Positions 31,371-40,153 of a DNA stretch of 64,000 nt are shown piece by piece (within the stretch, counting starts at the first letter, position 1; each line of letters begins with the position of its first letter). The position numbers were made by a program, and so were the translations under genes. The DNA is taken from the NCBI GenBank assembly GCA_934573735.1, contig CAKTMC010000011.1:20615-84614 (forward strand), given 5' to 3'. The stretch is from an uncultured Oscillospiraceae bacterium. Its GTDB lineage: Bacteria; Bacillota; Clostridia; Oscillospirales; Oscillospiraceae. Below the pieces are notes generated by a model that saw nothing but the letters and a program-made list of their open reading frames with translations, had not been told where the DNA came from and did not search any database.

Positions 31371-32519
31371 TTATTGCCACTCCAACATTCGCGCAAAGGA
31401 ATCCAGATCCTTGCCGCGCGGAACATAGATGCGGTAAATCTTATACGGGTCCGCTCCGGTGCGGTATATCCTGCCGTCCATGCATACGCCGAAGCGGTAG
31501 TAATCGCCGATTATCTCCTGCGTGTATCCGTTATAGCCGCCGGCGGGATAGCAGAGCGCATAGGGCTCCTTCCCGGTCACGCGGGTAAGGAAGAGCTTTG
31601 AATAGTACATCTGCTCCGCCTGCTGCTCGGTATTCATGTAGGCAAGGGCGGGATGCGTCACGGTATGGCTCTGTATGGAGACAAGACCGGAGTCGGAGAC
31701 CTCCTTCACCTGCTCCGGGGTCATGCAGCTCACGCCGCCGTTATAGGTCATATAATCGGTGATGATAAAGAATGTAGCCTTTACATTATATTTCTGCAAA
31801 AGCGGATAAAGTATCGTATAGTTATCCAGCCGCCCGTCGTCAAAGGTCAGGATAATGGGCTTTTCGTACTCATCGACGTGCTCCAAATCCTCAAACCATA
31901 TCGGCTGATAGCCGTTTTCGACGATATACTGAAGCTGCGCCTCCATATCCGCAGGGCTGACGCTGAGCGCCGCCTGCGAGTTATAGGGCACATCGTCGGA
32001 AACATAGTGATACATGAACACCGGTACTCGGTAGCCCTCCGGTATCGTCCACTCCCCTGCCGCCGCCGTGCAGTAGATGTGCTCCTCGTCCGCATCGTCC
32101 AGAAGCGAAATGCCAATCTGCTCACACACTGCGGCAAGCGGGATATATGTAGCGCCGCGGTAGCTCAAAAGCTCCGTGCCCTCGCCGCCGAAAATAAGCT
32201 CCTCGCCGCGCCATATAAGGCGAAGCGCATTCTCGCTCTCGCCGTAGTCAAGGCCGAGAGCCGCGAAGAATTCCTCCGCCGGGACGTAGCTCACATCGCC
32301 GGAAACGACGCTGCCGCTAAGCTCCGTGCCATCCACCGTGACACTGACGCCGACCGGAAGCTCCGGCTCGGGAATAGGCGTGGGGCTCGGAGTAGGGACA
32401 GGCTCGGCACTTTCTATCGCCGCTTCCTCCGGGCTATCCTCCTCGATAAGATGCGCCGCGCAGCCTGCGAGCAGAAGCGCCGCCATGGCAGCGATAAGGA
32501 TTATATGTCTTTTTTTCAT
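31371..32519 (-). CDS. Polysaccharide deacetylase lipoprotein
   Basis: Protein of 382 residues. A signal with lipobox (LLLAGCAA) and a Pro-rich linker place it outside the membrane. Residues about 60-150 resemble a copper-amine-oxidase N-terminal-like stalk domain (VTVDGTELSGSVVSGDVSYV). The NodB catalytic domain follows: TFDDGRLDNY (metal Asp), SIQSHTVTHPALAYM (two metal His), and YPAGGYNGYTQE. It should remove acetyl groups from a cell-wall or surface glycan. It stands alone with spacers on both sides. Confidence 0.92.
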   Translation of the reverse strand: MKKRHIILIAAMAALLLAGCAAHLIEEDSPEEAAIESAEPVPTPSPTPIPEPELPVGVSVTVDGTELSGSVVSGDVSYVPAEEFFAALGLDYGESENALRLIWRGEELIFGGEGTELLSYRGATYIPLAAVCEQIGISLLDDADEEHIYCTAAAGEWTIPEGYRVPVFMYHYVSDDVPYNSQAALSVSPADMEAQLQYIVENGYQPIWFEDLEHVDEYEKPIILTFDDGRLDNYTILYPLLQKYNVKATFFIITDYMTYNGGVSCMTPEQVKEVSDSGLVSIQSHTVTHPALAYMNTEQQAEQMYYSKLFLTRVTGKEPYALCYPAGGYNGYTQEIIGDYYRFGVCMDGRIYRTGADPYKIYRIYVPRGKDLDSFARMLEWQ

Positions 32520-32661
32520 GCACTGTGTCCTCGTTTCTTACGCTTATATTTTACCACCCGTCAGCGCCCATGGCAAGAAATTATTTTACCGCCCGGGCTT
32601 TGCACCCGAGCGGCGAGTGTGGGGCTTGCGTTTCCCATTATATAATCAATAATAAAATTAA

Positions 32662-33180
32662 TCACTTTTTGCCGGCGGGCTTATACGCTCCCTTACTGCG
32701 GAGAAAATCGAGAAAGCTCTCCGCCGTGCCGAGCTTGAAGCCGGACTTCTGGAGCATATATATAAGCCCCTGCCGGGTCTGTATGGCGATAATATTCCTC
32801 GTGCAGAACACCTTTTTTATCTCAGCATATTCTATCTCCGCAGGCTCGCCCGCGCCGTTCATGTACTTGATGCAGTCGGGGAAGGCCAGCGTCTCCGTGC
32901 GGATAAGTCCGCTGTGCGTCACCTCGCTGCTGCGGCTCATAAATGAGCGCACCGAGATATAATATGCAAGCGACATCAGCACATAATAGCTAAATATCGC
33001 GCCGGGGATGATATAGCCCATCTCGCGTCCGCTGAGGCGAAGATAGACCCACAGCGCCAGAAGCACCGCGCATATACCGTGTATTATAAGGCTTGAGGGC
33101 TTTTTGAAGCAGCAATACTCATAAAATTCCTGCACTAAGTCCTTTGTATATTCGCTTTTGCATCTGAATATGGCTTCCAT
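32662..33180 (-). CDS. YcxB-like membrane protein
   Basis: Protein of 172 residues from the ATG at 33180, which has GGGGG 8 bases upstream; the ATG eight codons earlier has none. Two membrane helices lie in the first half (SLIIHGICAVLLALWVYL and GYIIPGAIFSYYVLMSLAYY). A C-terminal strand-rich YcxB-type domain follows (IEYAEIKKVFCTRNIIAIQT). Family members have no known function. The short spacer 32520-32661 upstream of the deacetylase holds nothing notable. Confidence 0.72.
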   Translation of the reverse strand: MEAIFRCKSEYTKDLVQEFYEYCCFKKPSSLIIHGICAVLLALWVYLRLSGREMGYIIPGAIFSYYVLMSLAYYISVRSFMSRSSEVTHSGLIRTETLAFPDCIKYMNGAGEPAEIEYAEIKKVFCTRNIIAIQTRQGLIYMLQKSGFKLGTAESFLDFLRSKGAYKPAGKK

Positions 33181-33300
33181 ATTTATATCCCCCGAAAATT
33201 TCATGCTTTAGATAATAACACAAATGCGCGGTGCAGGCAAGTATTTGCCGCTGCCGCGCATAGAATTTAGCAGGATATTTAGCTTTCCGGAGGCCGAGGC

Positions 33301-34614
33301 ATGATACGAACACGCAGACTTATCGTAAACACCGCGCTTTTGACGCTCTCGTCTCTACTTATGAGCTGCATCGGCATGGCCTTTCAGGTATGGCTTGTCG
33401 GGCGCATAGGCGAGGCGGGCATAGGGCTTTATCAGCTTGTGCTCTCGGTAAGCTTTCTCTGCGCGACGGTCGCCGTCTCGGGCATACGCTTTGCGGCGAC
33501 GCGCCTTATCTCCGAGGAGCTGGGGCGCGAAAATCCCGGCGGGGTGCGCGGCGCAATGCGGCGCTGTGCGGGCTATGCGCTGTTTTTCGGGCTTGCGTCC
33601 GGGCTTGTGCTGTGGCTTTTGGCGGCTCCCATCGGGTTTCTCTGCATAGGCGACGCGAGAACCGTGCGCTCACTGCAAATCTCCGCCGTCGGTATGCCCT
33701 GCATCTCGCTCTGCGCCGCCTTCTCGGGCTACTTCACCGCCTGCGGCAGAGTCTGGAAGCCGACGCTTATTCATCTCATAGAGCAGCTTGCGGGCATAGC
33801 GCTGGTCGCATATTTTCTGCGGCGCGTCGAGGGCGGAGACATCGAGCTTAGCTGCGCTGCGGTGAGTCTCGGCAGGCTTTTGGCGGATATTCTCTCGGCA
33901 GTTCTTATGCTGCTTTTCTACGCTGCCGACCGTCACTCATATTACAGCGCCCCGCCAAGCGGGAAGCGCCTGACGGGGCGTATGCTCAAAATAGCTCTGC
34001 CGCTTGCGCTCTCGGCCTATGCACGGAGCGCACTGAGCACGATGCAGCATCTGCTCGTCCCGCGCGGACTGCGCGCCGCCGGGTATTCGGCAGACAGCGC
34101 CCTCGCGGGCTACGGTATAATTCAGGGGATGGTGCTGCCGATAATCGGCTTTCCCGCCTGTCTCATGTCGGCGCTTGCGGAGCTTATCGTCCCGGAGCTT
34201 ACCGAGGCGCAGGTACAGCGCGACAATTCGGGCATTGCGCGGGCGATACGCTCGCTTATAAAAATGAGTCTGCTGTTTTCCTGCGCGTCGGCGGTTTTTA
34301 TGCTTGTATTTTCGGATAAGCTGGGTATGCTCGTCTACGGCAGCGCCGAGGCGGGGCGCTATATTCGCATACTCGCGCCGCTAATTCCGGTGATGTACAC
34401 GGACATGAGCGTTGACGGCTGTCTCAAGGGTCTTGGGCAGCAGGTCTGGAGCATGGGGATAAACATAGCGGAGGCGCTGCTCGGGCTGCTGCTCGTATGG
34501 AGGCTATTGCCGCTGTATGCGCTGAGCGCCTATATTGCGGTGATATATTTCAGCGAGATATTTAATTTTTCTCTGAGCTGTCTGAGGCTGCGGCGCGTTT
34601 TTCCCGGCGCTTGA
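33301..34614 (+). CDS. SpoVB-like oligosaccharide flippase (MOP/MATE superfamily)
   Basis: Protein of 437 residues with about twelve to fourteen membrane segments. It begins RRLIVNTALLTLSSLLMSCI, contains FSGYFTACGRVWKPT near residue 145, and has a central loop ending GYGIIQGMVLPIIGFPA, all typical of SpoVB/MurJ-like proteins that flip lipid-linked sugars. In spore formers SpoVB helps build the cortex. GGAGG lies 7 bases before the ATG. Its last 53 bases overlap the end of the convergent ribU gene on the other strand. Confidence 0.85.
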   Translation: MIRTRRLIVNTALLTLSSLLMSCIGMAFQVWLVGRIGEAGIGLYQLVLSVSFLCATVAVSGIRFAATRLISEELGRENPGGVRGAMRRCAGYALFFGLASGLVLWLLAAPIGFLCIGDARTVRSLQISAVGMPCISLCAAFSGYFTACGRVWKPTLIHLIEQLAGIALVAYFLRRVEGGDIELSCAAVSLGRLLADILSAVLMLLFYAADRHSYYSAPPSGKRLTGRMLKIALPLALSAYARSALSTMQHLLVPRGLRAAGYSADSALAGYGIIQGMVLPIIGFPACLMSALAELIVPELTEAQVQRDNSGIARAIRSLIKMSLLFSCASAVFMLVFSDKLGMLVYGSAEAGRYIRILAPLIPVMYTDMSVDGCLKGLGQQVWSMGINIAEALLGLLLVWRLLPLYALSAYIAVIYFSEIFNFSLSCLRLRRVFPGA

Positions 34615-35314
34615 GCATTTTCTCGTCGTTTCTGTGGAGTATGGGTGAAATGCGCTTATAAAGCAGGAAGGTAAGCGCGGAGACGACAATGCCCTTGAGA
34701 AGATTAAAGGGCACGACAGCAAAGAGAACGAGAGTGGAAACGCTGTTTATCGCGGAGTTAACCGCAGTGCCCATGCCGATGATGGCATCGAGCGGCATAC
34801 CGAACATCTCGGCAAACTTCGGCAGAAGATATATTGCGTTAAATGCGCTGCCGAACACGGTCATAACAAGGGTGCCGACTATCATGCCGGTGAGCGCGGA
34901 CTTTTTGCCGGGCTTTGCGTGGTAGATGACGCTTGCGGGAAGAACGAAGGAGCAGCCGACAAAGAAGTTTGCAAAATCGCCGACATACGCCGTGGTCGTG
35001 CCCTTGATAATAAGCTTTACAAGAACCTTGACAAGCTCCGCGACGACACCTGCCACGGGTCCAAGGTAGAAGGTGCAGATGAGTACCGGAAGCTCGCTGA
35101 TGTCAAGCTTATAGAAGCCGGGGGCGAAGAAAAGCGGCAGCTCAACGAGCATAAGCACGCCCGCCATGCTTGCAAAAACGGCGGTGTAGCTGATATAATG
35201 GGTGCTGGAGAAGAGCTTGCGGTCATGCGTCAGGCGCTTTTCGCAAAGCCATGCAACGAGCAGGATGCCGATAAATACAGCGGCGCAGACGAGAACGAAT
35301 TTTAGGGTTTCCAT
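34562..35314 (-). CDS. ribU: ECF transporter substrate-binding subunit RibU-type
   Basis: Protein of 250 residues with about six membrane segments. The family stretch FFAPGFYKLDISELPVLICTFYLGP (written here over several helices) and AELVKVLVKLIIKGTTTAYVGD mark a RibU-type S component that binds riboflavin and works with the shared EcfAA'T module. The C-terminal tail is highly charged. Riboflavin specificity is supported by the FMN riboswitch in its leader. AGGAGG lies 8 bases before the ATG. The 3' end overlaps the flippase gene on the opposite strand. Confidence 0.93.
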   Translation of the reverse strand: METLKFVLVCAAVFIGILLVAWLCEKRLTHDRKLFSSTHYISYTAVFASMAGVLMLVELPLFFAPGFYKLDISELPVLICTFYLGPVAGVVAELVKVLVKLIIKGTTTAYVGDFANFFVGCSFVLPASVIYHAKPGKKSALTGMIVGTLVMTVFGSAFNAIYLLPKFAEMFGMPLDAIIGMGTAVNSAINSVSTLVLFAVVPFNLLKGIVVSALTFLLYKRISPILHRNDEKMLKRREKRAAASDSSEKN

Positions 35315-35331
35315 GATGTTTTCCTCCTGAA

Positions 35332-35362
35332 ATAAAAAAATTCCCGTGGACTACTCCACGGG
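35332..35362 (-). terminator. Riboswitch-controlled terminator of ribU
   Basis: CCCGTGGA (35343-35350) pairs with TCCACGGG (35355-35362), followed by seven T residues on the minus strand, directly before the ribosome site. This is the off-state hairpin of the FMN riboswitch. Confidence 0.9.
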
Positions 35363-35407
35363 CAGGCAGGACGGATAAAATGAAAAATATTATAATTATA
35401 TAATAAT

Positions 35408-35516
35408 TCTTCTTTCATCCAGACTTTACTGTCGGTCCCGGAGTTACACCGGGTCATGCCTTTCGGCTCGCGGACTTTACCGCCGGTCGGGAATTTCACC
35501 CTGCCCTGAAGATATC
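35408..35516 (-). promoter_or_regulatory. FMN riboswitch (RFN element)
   Basis: The minus strand carries the classic blocks CAGGGCAGGGTG, CCCGACCGGCGGT, AGTCCGCGAGC and the closing AGTCTGGATG in correct order and spacing. High FMN would favour the downstream terminator and lower RibU. Confidence 0.97.
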
Positions 35517-35522
35517 GTCAAC

Positions 35523-35551
35523 AATATAGCACGCAAATTTGCTATTGTCAA
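35523..35551 (-). promoter_or_regulatory. Promoter of the ribU leader
   Basis: On the minus strand TTGACA (35551-35546), 17-base spacer, TATATT (35528-35523), just upstream of the FMN aptamer. Confidence 0.85.
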
Positions 35552-35605
35552 TACTATAATTTGGAGTTATTATAGGCGTATAGCCGCAAGGATAGAGGTG
35601 AGAGC

Positions 35606-36115
35606 ATGATAGAGCGTGAAAATAGCTGCTGCTTTACGGGACACCGCCCCGCAAAGCTCCCCTGGGGCACAAACGAGGACGATCCGCGCTGTCTGGAGCT
35701 CAAAAAAGAAATAGCCGACAAGCTTGACGAGATATACAATTCCGGCTGCCGTCACTTCATCTGCGGTATGGCAATGGGCTGCGATATGTATTTTGCCGAG
35801 GCGGTGATAAAGCTTAGACGCCGCCACCACGATATAACGCTTGAGGCCGCTATCCCCTGCGCCTCGCAGACGCATCGCTGGAAAAGCGAGCAAAAGGAAA
35901 AGTATGACGCGCTTCTCGCCCAGTGCGACGAGGTCAGCATATTGCAGCACGGCTATTCGCCCGACTGTATGCAGGAGCGAAACAAGTACATGGTAGAATG
36001 CTCGAAGGTTCTCTTAGCCTGCTTTGACGGCTTCCCCGGCGGTACGATGAATACTATCGTCTATGCCCGCCGCAAGGGGCTTAAAACCTATGTGATAGAG
36101 TTAGAAACGGACTGA
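35606..36115 (+). CDS. SLOG-family protein (DUF1273/YpsA-like)
   Basis: Protein of 169 residues. The Rossmann-like SLOG fold begins CCFTGHRPAKLPWG, followed by GCRHFICGMAMGCDMYFAE and a late FDGFPGGTMNTIVYA motif, all typical of DUF1273. SLOG proteins bind nucleotides or nucleotide-like ligands, and some act in phage defence or cell-division control; the role here is open. GAGGTGAG precedes the ATG. The gene is divergent from ribU and ends in a terminator that overlaps its stop region. Confidence 0.88.
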   Translation: MIERENSCCFTGHRPAKLPWGTNEDDPRCLELKKEIADKLDEIYNSGCRHFICGMAMGCDMYFAEAVIKLRRRHHDITLEAAIPCASQTHRWKSEQKEKYDALLAQCDEVSILQHGYSPDCMQERNKYMVECSKVLLACFDGFPGGTMNTIVYARRKGLKTYVIELETD

Positions 36116-36141
36116 ATTGGCGTAAATTCGGTCCGTTTTTT
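36106..36141 (+). terminator. Terminator of the SLOG gene
   Basis: A 13-bp stem (36106-36118 with 36125-36137) followed by T residues; the 5' arm includes the stop codon. Confidence 0.88.
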
Positions 36142-36316
36142 TGCTTTTTGTATATTTTTATGGTGGTGTGGGAAGCAGCTCTACTTTACACCGCAGTTAG
36201 CTTTAGTGCATAGCAAAGGGGATGCGGATTGCCACGTCGGGCGTTGCCCTCCTCGCAATGACAGGTAGAGGTAAGACTCATGCGCCGATTTATACTCAGC
36301 GCTTATATCTCGCTTC
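36142..36316. repeat. Gene-free spacer with dispersed-repeat-like sequence
   Basis: Contains GCGGATTGCCACGTCGGGCG and TCCTCGCAATGACAGG around 36224-36265. From memory such sequence recurs between genes in many Clostridia. No gene is seen. Confidence 0.45.
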
Positions 36317-36961
36317 TTATTCCCCTGTCAAAAGCGCTTCAAGCGCGGGGATATCGGGGACGATATAGTCCGCGCCGGCGGCGGAAAGCTCGCCGGGGGC
36401 TGCATAGCCGTACTCCACGCCTATGCACTTTATCCCACAGCGCTTTGCGCCGAGAACGTCATACTTCGTATCTCCGACGAGCACCGTTTCCTCCGGTCTT
36501 GCGCCGAGCGTATCCATTACGCGGCTCACGACCTGCCACTTCTCACTGTTATTGCCGTTTGGGAGGCTGCCGCAGACGCAGTCGAAAAGACCGAGCATAT
36601 CATTTTCCTCCAAGAGCTCCAAGGCCAGCTTCTCGGGCTTTGAGGTGGCGACGGCGGTCACAAGTCCCCTCGCCCGCAGCGCAGTCAGCAGCTCCGCAAC
36701 GCCGGGGAAAACGCTGCACTCATGCAGTCCCACCGGCTCATAGCGGCGGCGGAAATCCACGGTCGCCTGCTCCGCCTCCGCGCGCTCAAAGCCAAAATAC
36801 TCCATGAACATATCGACAAGCGGAGGCCCCGCAAAGCAGCGCAGCGCCTCAAGCTCCGCGTCCATGCCGCGCTGGTTTATGGCGTAGCGCACGGATTTTG
36901 TGATGCCCTCGACCGTATCAAACACGGTCCCGTCAAAGTCATAGAGGATATATTTGAACAT
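36317..36961 (-). CDS. HAD-family phosphatase (phosphoglycolate phosphatase-like)
   Basis: Protein of 214 residues. The HAD motifs are complete: motif I LYDFDGTVFDT (nucleophile Asp8, acid Asp10), motif II VATSKPEK (Ser/Thr), motif III Lys near NNSEKW, motif IV VGDTKYDVLGAKR. A helical cap lies between motifs I and II (residues about 18-85). The likely substrate is a small phosphomonoester such as phosphoglycolate or a nucleotide; it cannot be read from sequence. It is monocistronic. Confidence 0.9.
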   Translation of the reverse strand: MFKYILYDFDGTVFDTVEGITKSVRYAINQRGMDAELEALRCFAGPPLVDMFMEYFGFERAEAEQATVDFRRRYEPVGLHECSVFPGVAELLTALRARGLVTAVATSKPEKLALELLEENDMLGLFDCVCGSLPNGNNSEKWQVVSRVMDTLGARPEETVLVGDTKYDVLGAKRCGIKCIGVEYGYAAPGELSAAGADYIVPDIPALEALLTGE

Positions 36962-37050
36962 CTGTCTCTCCTTATAGCTTAAATGAGTCTCATTCGGGGA
37001 AAAATGAGCATATAATTAGTATCTTTATATTTATTCACCGAGGTGACGAT

Positions 37051-38064
37051 ATGACAAGCACATATTTTTGCGGCGCAAACTCCGCACAGGGCTTTTACTC
37101 TCTCTATGACGAATTCCCGCCGAATGGTATTCGGCATATTCTCAAGGGCTGCCCCGGCTCGGGCAAGTCCGGCTTTATGCGCGCTGTCGGCACACAGGCC
37201 GAGCGGCGCGGGCTCTGCGTAGAATACGTTCTCTGCTCCGGCGACCCGGATTCGCTCGACGGGGTCTACATCCCGGCGCTTGGCGAGGCTTGGGTGGACG
37301 GCACCGCTCCCCACGTCCTTGAGCCGGGGCCCTTCGGCATTGACGGAGATTATGTAAACTTGGGACGCTTCTGCCGGGGAGATTTTTCCGATGCCAGCCG
37401 CGAGGCAATCGGCGATATCACGCGGCGCTACAAGGCGCTCTATGCCGAGAGCTACGGCTATCTCGCAGCGGCGGCAAGGCTGGTCCCCGAGCGCAAATAC
37501 TCCCTCTCCCCTCTTGAAAAAAGGCTTGAGGTCATTCTGCGGCACAGCGTCAACGAGGATAAGCCCACGCAGCGGCGAGTATTCCTGCGTGCGATAAGCT
37601 GCAAGGGCGTGATATCCCTTGCCGACACTCTGCACGGCTATGACGAATACTACGTCTTTACAAGCAGCTGCGGCGGGAACGCGCCCGCTCTGGAACTTGT
37701 ACGGCGCGTGGCGGAGAGGCGCGGTCTATCCATGATCATCGCCATGTCTCCGCTTGAGCCGGATAAAATCGAGGCGCTTCTCCTGCCGGGGGCGAAAATC
37801 GCCTTTTTCGGCAGTGCCTACCGCATAGGCGCGGCGCGGCACATCCGGCTTGACTCCATGCTCGCTGAGCGCCCGGACTCAGAGAGCGCCGCAAGGCTCA
37901 AGACCTCGGCGCGGATATACGATAGACTCCTCGCCCTTGCTCTTGATACGCTGCGGCGCGCAAAGGCGCTGCACGATGAGCTTGAGGCGCAGTACAGACC
38001 CTATATGGACTTTGCCGCGCTGACGGAGTTTACCGAGAAGGAGCTGCGCAGGATTTTTGATTAA
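37051..38064 (+). CDS. P-loop ATPase-like protein (PRK06851-type)
   Basis: Protein of 337 residues. A Walker A motif LKGCPGSGKSGFMRAVG lies near residue 33. It is followed by VLCSGDPDSLDGVYIPALGE and DGTAPHVLEP, a combination I recognise from the conserved spore-former family often labelled PRK06851. A second, degenerate nucleotide-binding half seems to begin near residue 195 (CKGVISLADTLHGYDEYYVF). Function is unknown. GAGGTGACG precedes the ATG. It is divergent from the HAD gene and ends in a terminator. Confidence 0.8.
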   Translation: MTSTYFCGANSAQGFYSLYDEFPPNGIRHILKGCPGSGKSGFMRAVGTQAERRGLCVEYVLCSGDPDSLDGVYIPALGEAWVDGTAPHVLEPGPFGIDGDYVNLGRFCRGDFSDASREAIGDITRRYKALYAESYGYLAAAARLVPERKYSLSPLEKRLEVILRHSVNEDKPTQRRVFLRAISCKGVISLADTLHGYDEYYVFTSSCGGNAPALELVRRVAERRGLSMIIAMSPLEPDKIEALLLPGAKIAFFGSAYRIGAARHIRLDSMLAERPDSESAARLKTSARIYDRLLALALDTLRRAKALHDELEAQYRPYMDFAALTEFTEKELRRIFD

Positions 38065-38082
38065 AATATAATATAATTACAC

Positions 38083-38115
38083 GGCGCGGCAGGGCTTCCT
38101 CCCGCGCCGATTTTT
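38083..38115 (+). terminator. Terminator after the P-loop gene
   Basis: GGCGCGG (38083-38089) pairs with CCGCGCC (38102-38108), followed by five T residues. Confidence 0.7.
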
Positions 38116-39241
38116 ATATATTCTTCAGCTTTTCATAGCTGAGGCTGCCGTTGCAGGGAACGACCAGCGGAGTATTCCAGCGATAATCGCCCCACATCTG
38201 CTCGTCATTCTTCAAAAAGCCCGCTGACATACCGTTTTCGATGCAGGCAGTGACGTCCACATGATAATACGCGCCGTCAAGCCGCACAATGTTCCAGCAA
38301 TGATTTTCCCAGTTGAGCTGCCCATATACGACTATACACTCCAAATCGAGCTGACGGCAAAGCTCATAAAAGGCCAGCGCTATGCCCTCGTTCCCGGCAT
38401 AGCCGTAGCGCAGGGCGGAATATGCCGAGTCGTAGCCGAGCAGCGGCTCATAGCGCGTATTCTCGACCAGATATTCACAGGCGGTAAGCGCGCGCTGCGC
38501 CTCGCTCTGCCGTCTTTCAACGGGGCTGAAAATCGAGTCAAGCTTCTTGACATTGCTCAAAAAGGCTGCGCGCTCATCGTTTTCTATGCCGTAATCCAAG
38601 CTTATCTCATATAGCCTCTGCATACTCGTGCCGGTATATAAATCGACGCGAACATCGGGCTTTTTCGGCAGGCACAGGGGATTTGCGGTATAGACCTTAC
38701 GGACAAGCTCCGCCATATCGTCCTCGGTGTAGGTGCTTGCGTTTATCAAAAGGACGAGCCTCGGCTTAAAGGCAGTGAGCGCCGAGAGAATAATCTCCGC
38801 TGCGCCGCTTGAATACGGCAGACATATTATATCCTCAACGGCGGCGCGGCTCTCGGCGTATGTGATATATACGCTCGCCTCGTAGTGGGTGACGATTTTA
38901 TTCACGTCATACGCCATATTCTCAACGCAGTAGGCGCAGAGGGCGTTCTGCGTGCGAACCTCCCAGCAGGCGCTGGCAAGATCCTCGGTCATGTCGCCGT
39001 CATACGCCACGTCGAAGGCGATCTTACCCTCGCTCACGCCGCGCGAGACAAGCTCCGATATCTCAAGCTTGAGCGCCTGATAGCTCTTGACCACAACGCG
39101 CCCATCATCGTCCGGGCTTGTCTGCGCCGCGGGGACATAGTCGCTCACCACCTCGTATGTCTTTTCATACACGCCGCCGCAGCCGCACAGCGAAAGCGCC
39201 AGTGCAGCCGTCAGGCATATTGCGGTGAGACGTTTTTTCAT
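38114..39241 (-). CDS. Lipoprotein with degenerate transglutaminase-like domain
   Basis: Protein of 375 residues from the ATG at 39241. The lipobox is LSLCGCGG. Residues about 40-260 have no clear motif. Residues about 270-360 look transglutaminase-like: TACEYLVENTRYEPLLGYDS, the catalytic-His region ENHCWNIVRLDG and the Asp region YYHVDVTACI are present. The spot where the catalytic Cys is expected reads YAGNEGIALAFYEL, with no Cys at the helix start. It may therefore be a binding rather than a catalytic domain. It begins two bases after the yitT stop, so the two are co-transcribed. Confidence 0.75.
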   Translation of the reverse strand: MKKRLTAICLTAALALSLCGCGGVYEKTYEVVSDYVPAAQTSPDDDGRVVVKSYQALKLEISELVSRGVSEGKIAFDVAYDGDMTEDLASACWEVRTQNALCAYCVENMAYDVNKIVTHYEASVYITYAESRAAVEDIICLPYSSGAAEIILSALTAFKPRLVLLINASTYTEDDMAELVRKVYTANPLCLPKKPDVRVDLYTGTSMQRLYEISLDYGIENDERAAFLSNVKKLDSIFSPVERRQSEAQRALTACEYLVENTRYEPLLGYDSAYSALRYGYAGNEGIALAFYELCRQLDLECIVVYGQLNWENHCWNIVRLDGAYYHVDVTACIENGMSAGFLKNDEQMWGDYRWNTPLVVPCNGSLSYEKLKNI

Positions 39242-39243
39242 TA

Positions 39244-40131
39244 TTACTTCACCTCGGAAATGCTCTCGAAGCCGTTGCCGAAAACGTTCTTCGCGTCGGT
39301 CACGATGAAGAAGGCCTTCTCGTCCACGTTTCTGACTATACGGCGAATTTCGGGTATCTGGGTGCGCTTGATGACGCACATTATGACCTCCTTCTTGCGG
39401 TGAGAGTATGCGCCCTCGCCCTCAAGAATGGTCACGCCGCGGTGTATGTGCCCGGTGGTTATCTGCTTTATCAGAGCCTCGCTGTTCTCGCTGATTATGT
39501 AGCATATGCTGGAGTTATCAATACCGTAGAGCACAAGGTCTACCACTCTGCTGACAACGAACATACCTATAAGCGAATACATGGCGCTCTCATACTTATT
39601 CAGAACGAGCGCATACGCCGTCACTATGGCAACGTCGATTATCAGGATTATCGTGCCGAAGTTTATATGCTGGTTTCTCTGACGGAGGAATTTTGCGACG
39701 ATGTCAATGCCGCCCGTGGACGCGCCCACGAAGAAGATAAGCCCGTAGCCGAAGCCCTTGATAACGCCGCCTATAATACTGGCAAGCATGGGGTCATGCG
39801 TCATGACTATGCCGGTGAGGGCGAAAACGTCAACAAACACGGACGACAATACCGTACCCACCAGAGAGCCGACGAGAAAAGGAAGTCCGAAGTGCTTCCA
39901 CGCTACGATAAACAGCGGGATATTGATAATAAGCGACATCATACCGACGGGGAAGCCCGTGAAGTGATTGATAATCATTGAAACGCCGGCGACGCCGCCC
40001 GAAACGATATTGTTCGGGTACATGAAAAACTGAAAGCCCACAGCGTAAATCACTGACCCGACAAAAATCAAAAGGTACTTGATTATCTTTTTGACCGCTT
40101 CAATCTGAGTTAGTTTGCCAATAGTTGCCAT
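39244..40131 (-). CDS. YitT-family membrane protein
   Basis: Protein of 295 residues. The N-terminal two thirds are a five- to six-helix membrane domain with the family pattern QFFMYPNNIVSGGVAGVSMI and FVGASTGGIDIVAKFLRQ. The C-terminal DUF2179 part (HRGVTILEGEGAYSHRKKEV) is cytosolic and probably binds a ligand. The family is ubiquitous in Firmicutes; its transport substrate is not established. The downstream lipoprotein gene is coupled to it. Confidence 0.9.
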   Translation of the reverse strand: MATIGKLTQIEAVKKIIKYLLIFVGSVIYAVGFQFFMYPNNIVSGGVAGVSMIINHFTGFPVGMMSLIINIPLFIVAWKHFGLPFLVGSLVGTVLSSVFVDVFALTGIVMTHDPMLASIIGGVIKGFGYGLIFFVGASTGGIDIVAKFLRQRNQHINFGTIILIIDVAIVTAYALVLNKYESAMYSLIGMFVVSRVVDLVLYGIDNSSICYIISENSEALIKQITTGHIHRGVTILEGEGAYSHRKKEVIMCVIKRTQIPEIRRIVRNVDEKAFFIVTDAKNVFGNGFESISEVK

Positions 40132-40153
40132 TTTGCATCAATCCTCGACTTTT

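Noticed and set aside
35560..35605. Promoter for the SLOG gene from TATAAT near 35554
   Set aside because: No acceptable -35 at proper distance; the region is better explained by the minus-strand ribU promoter.
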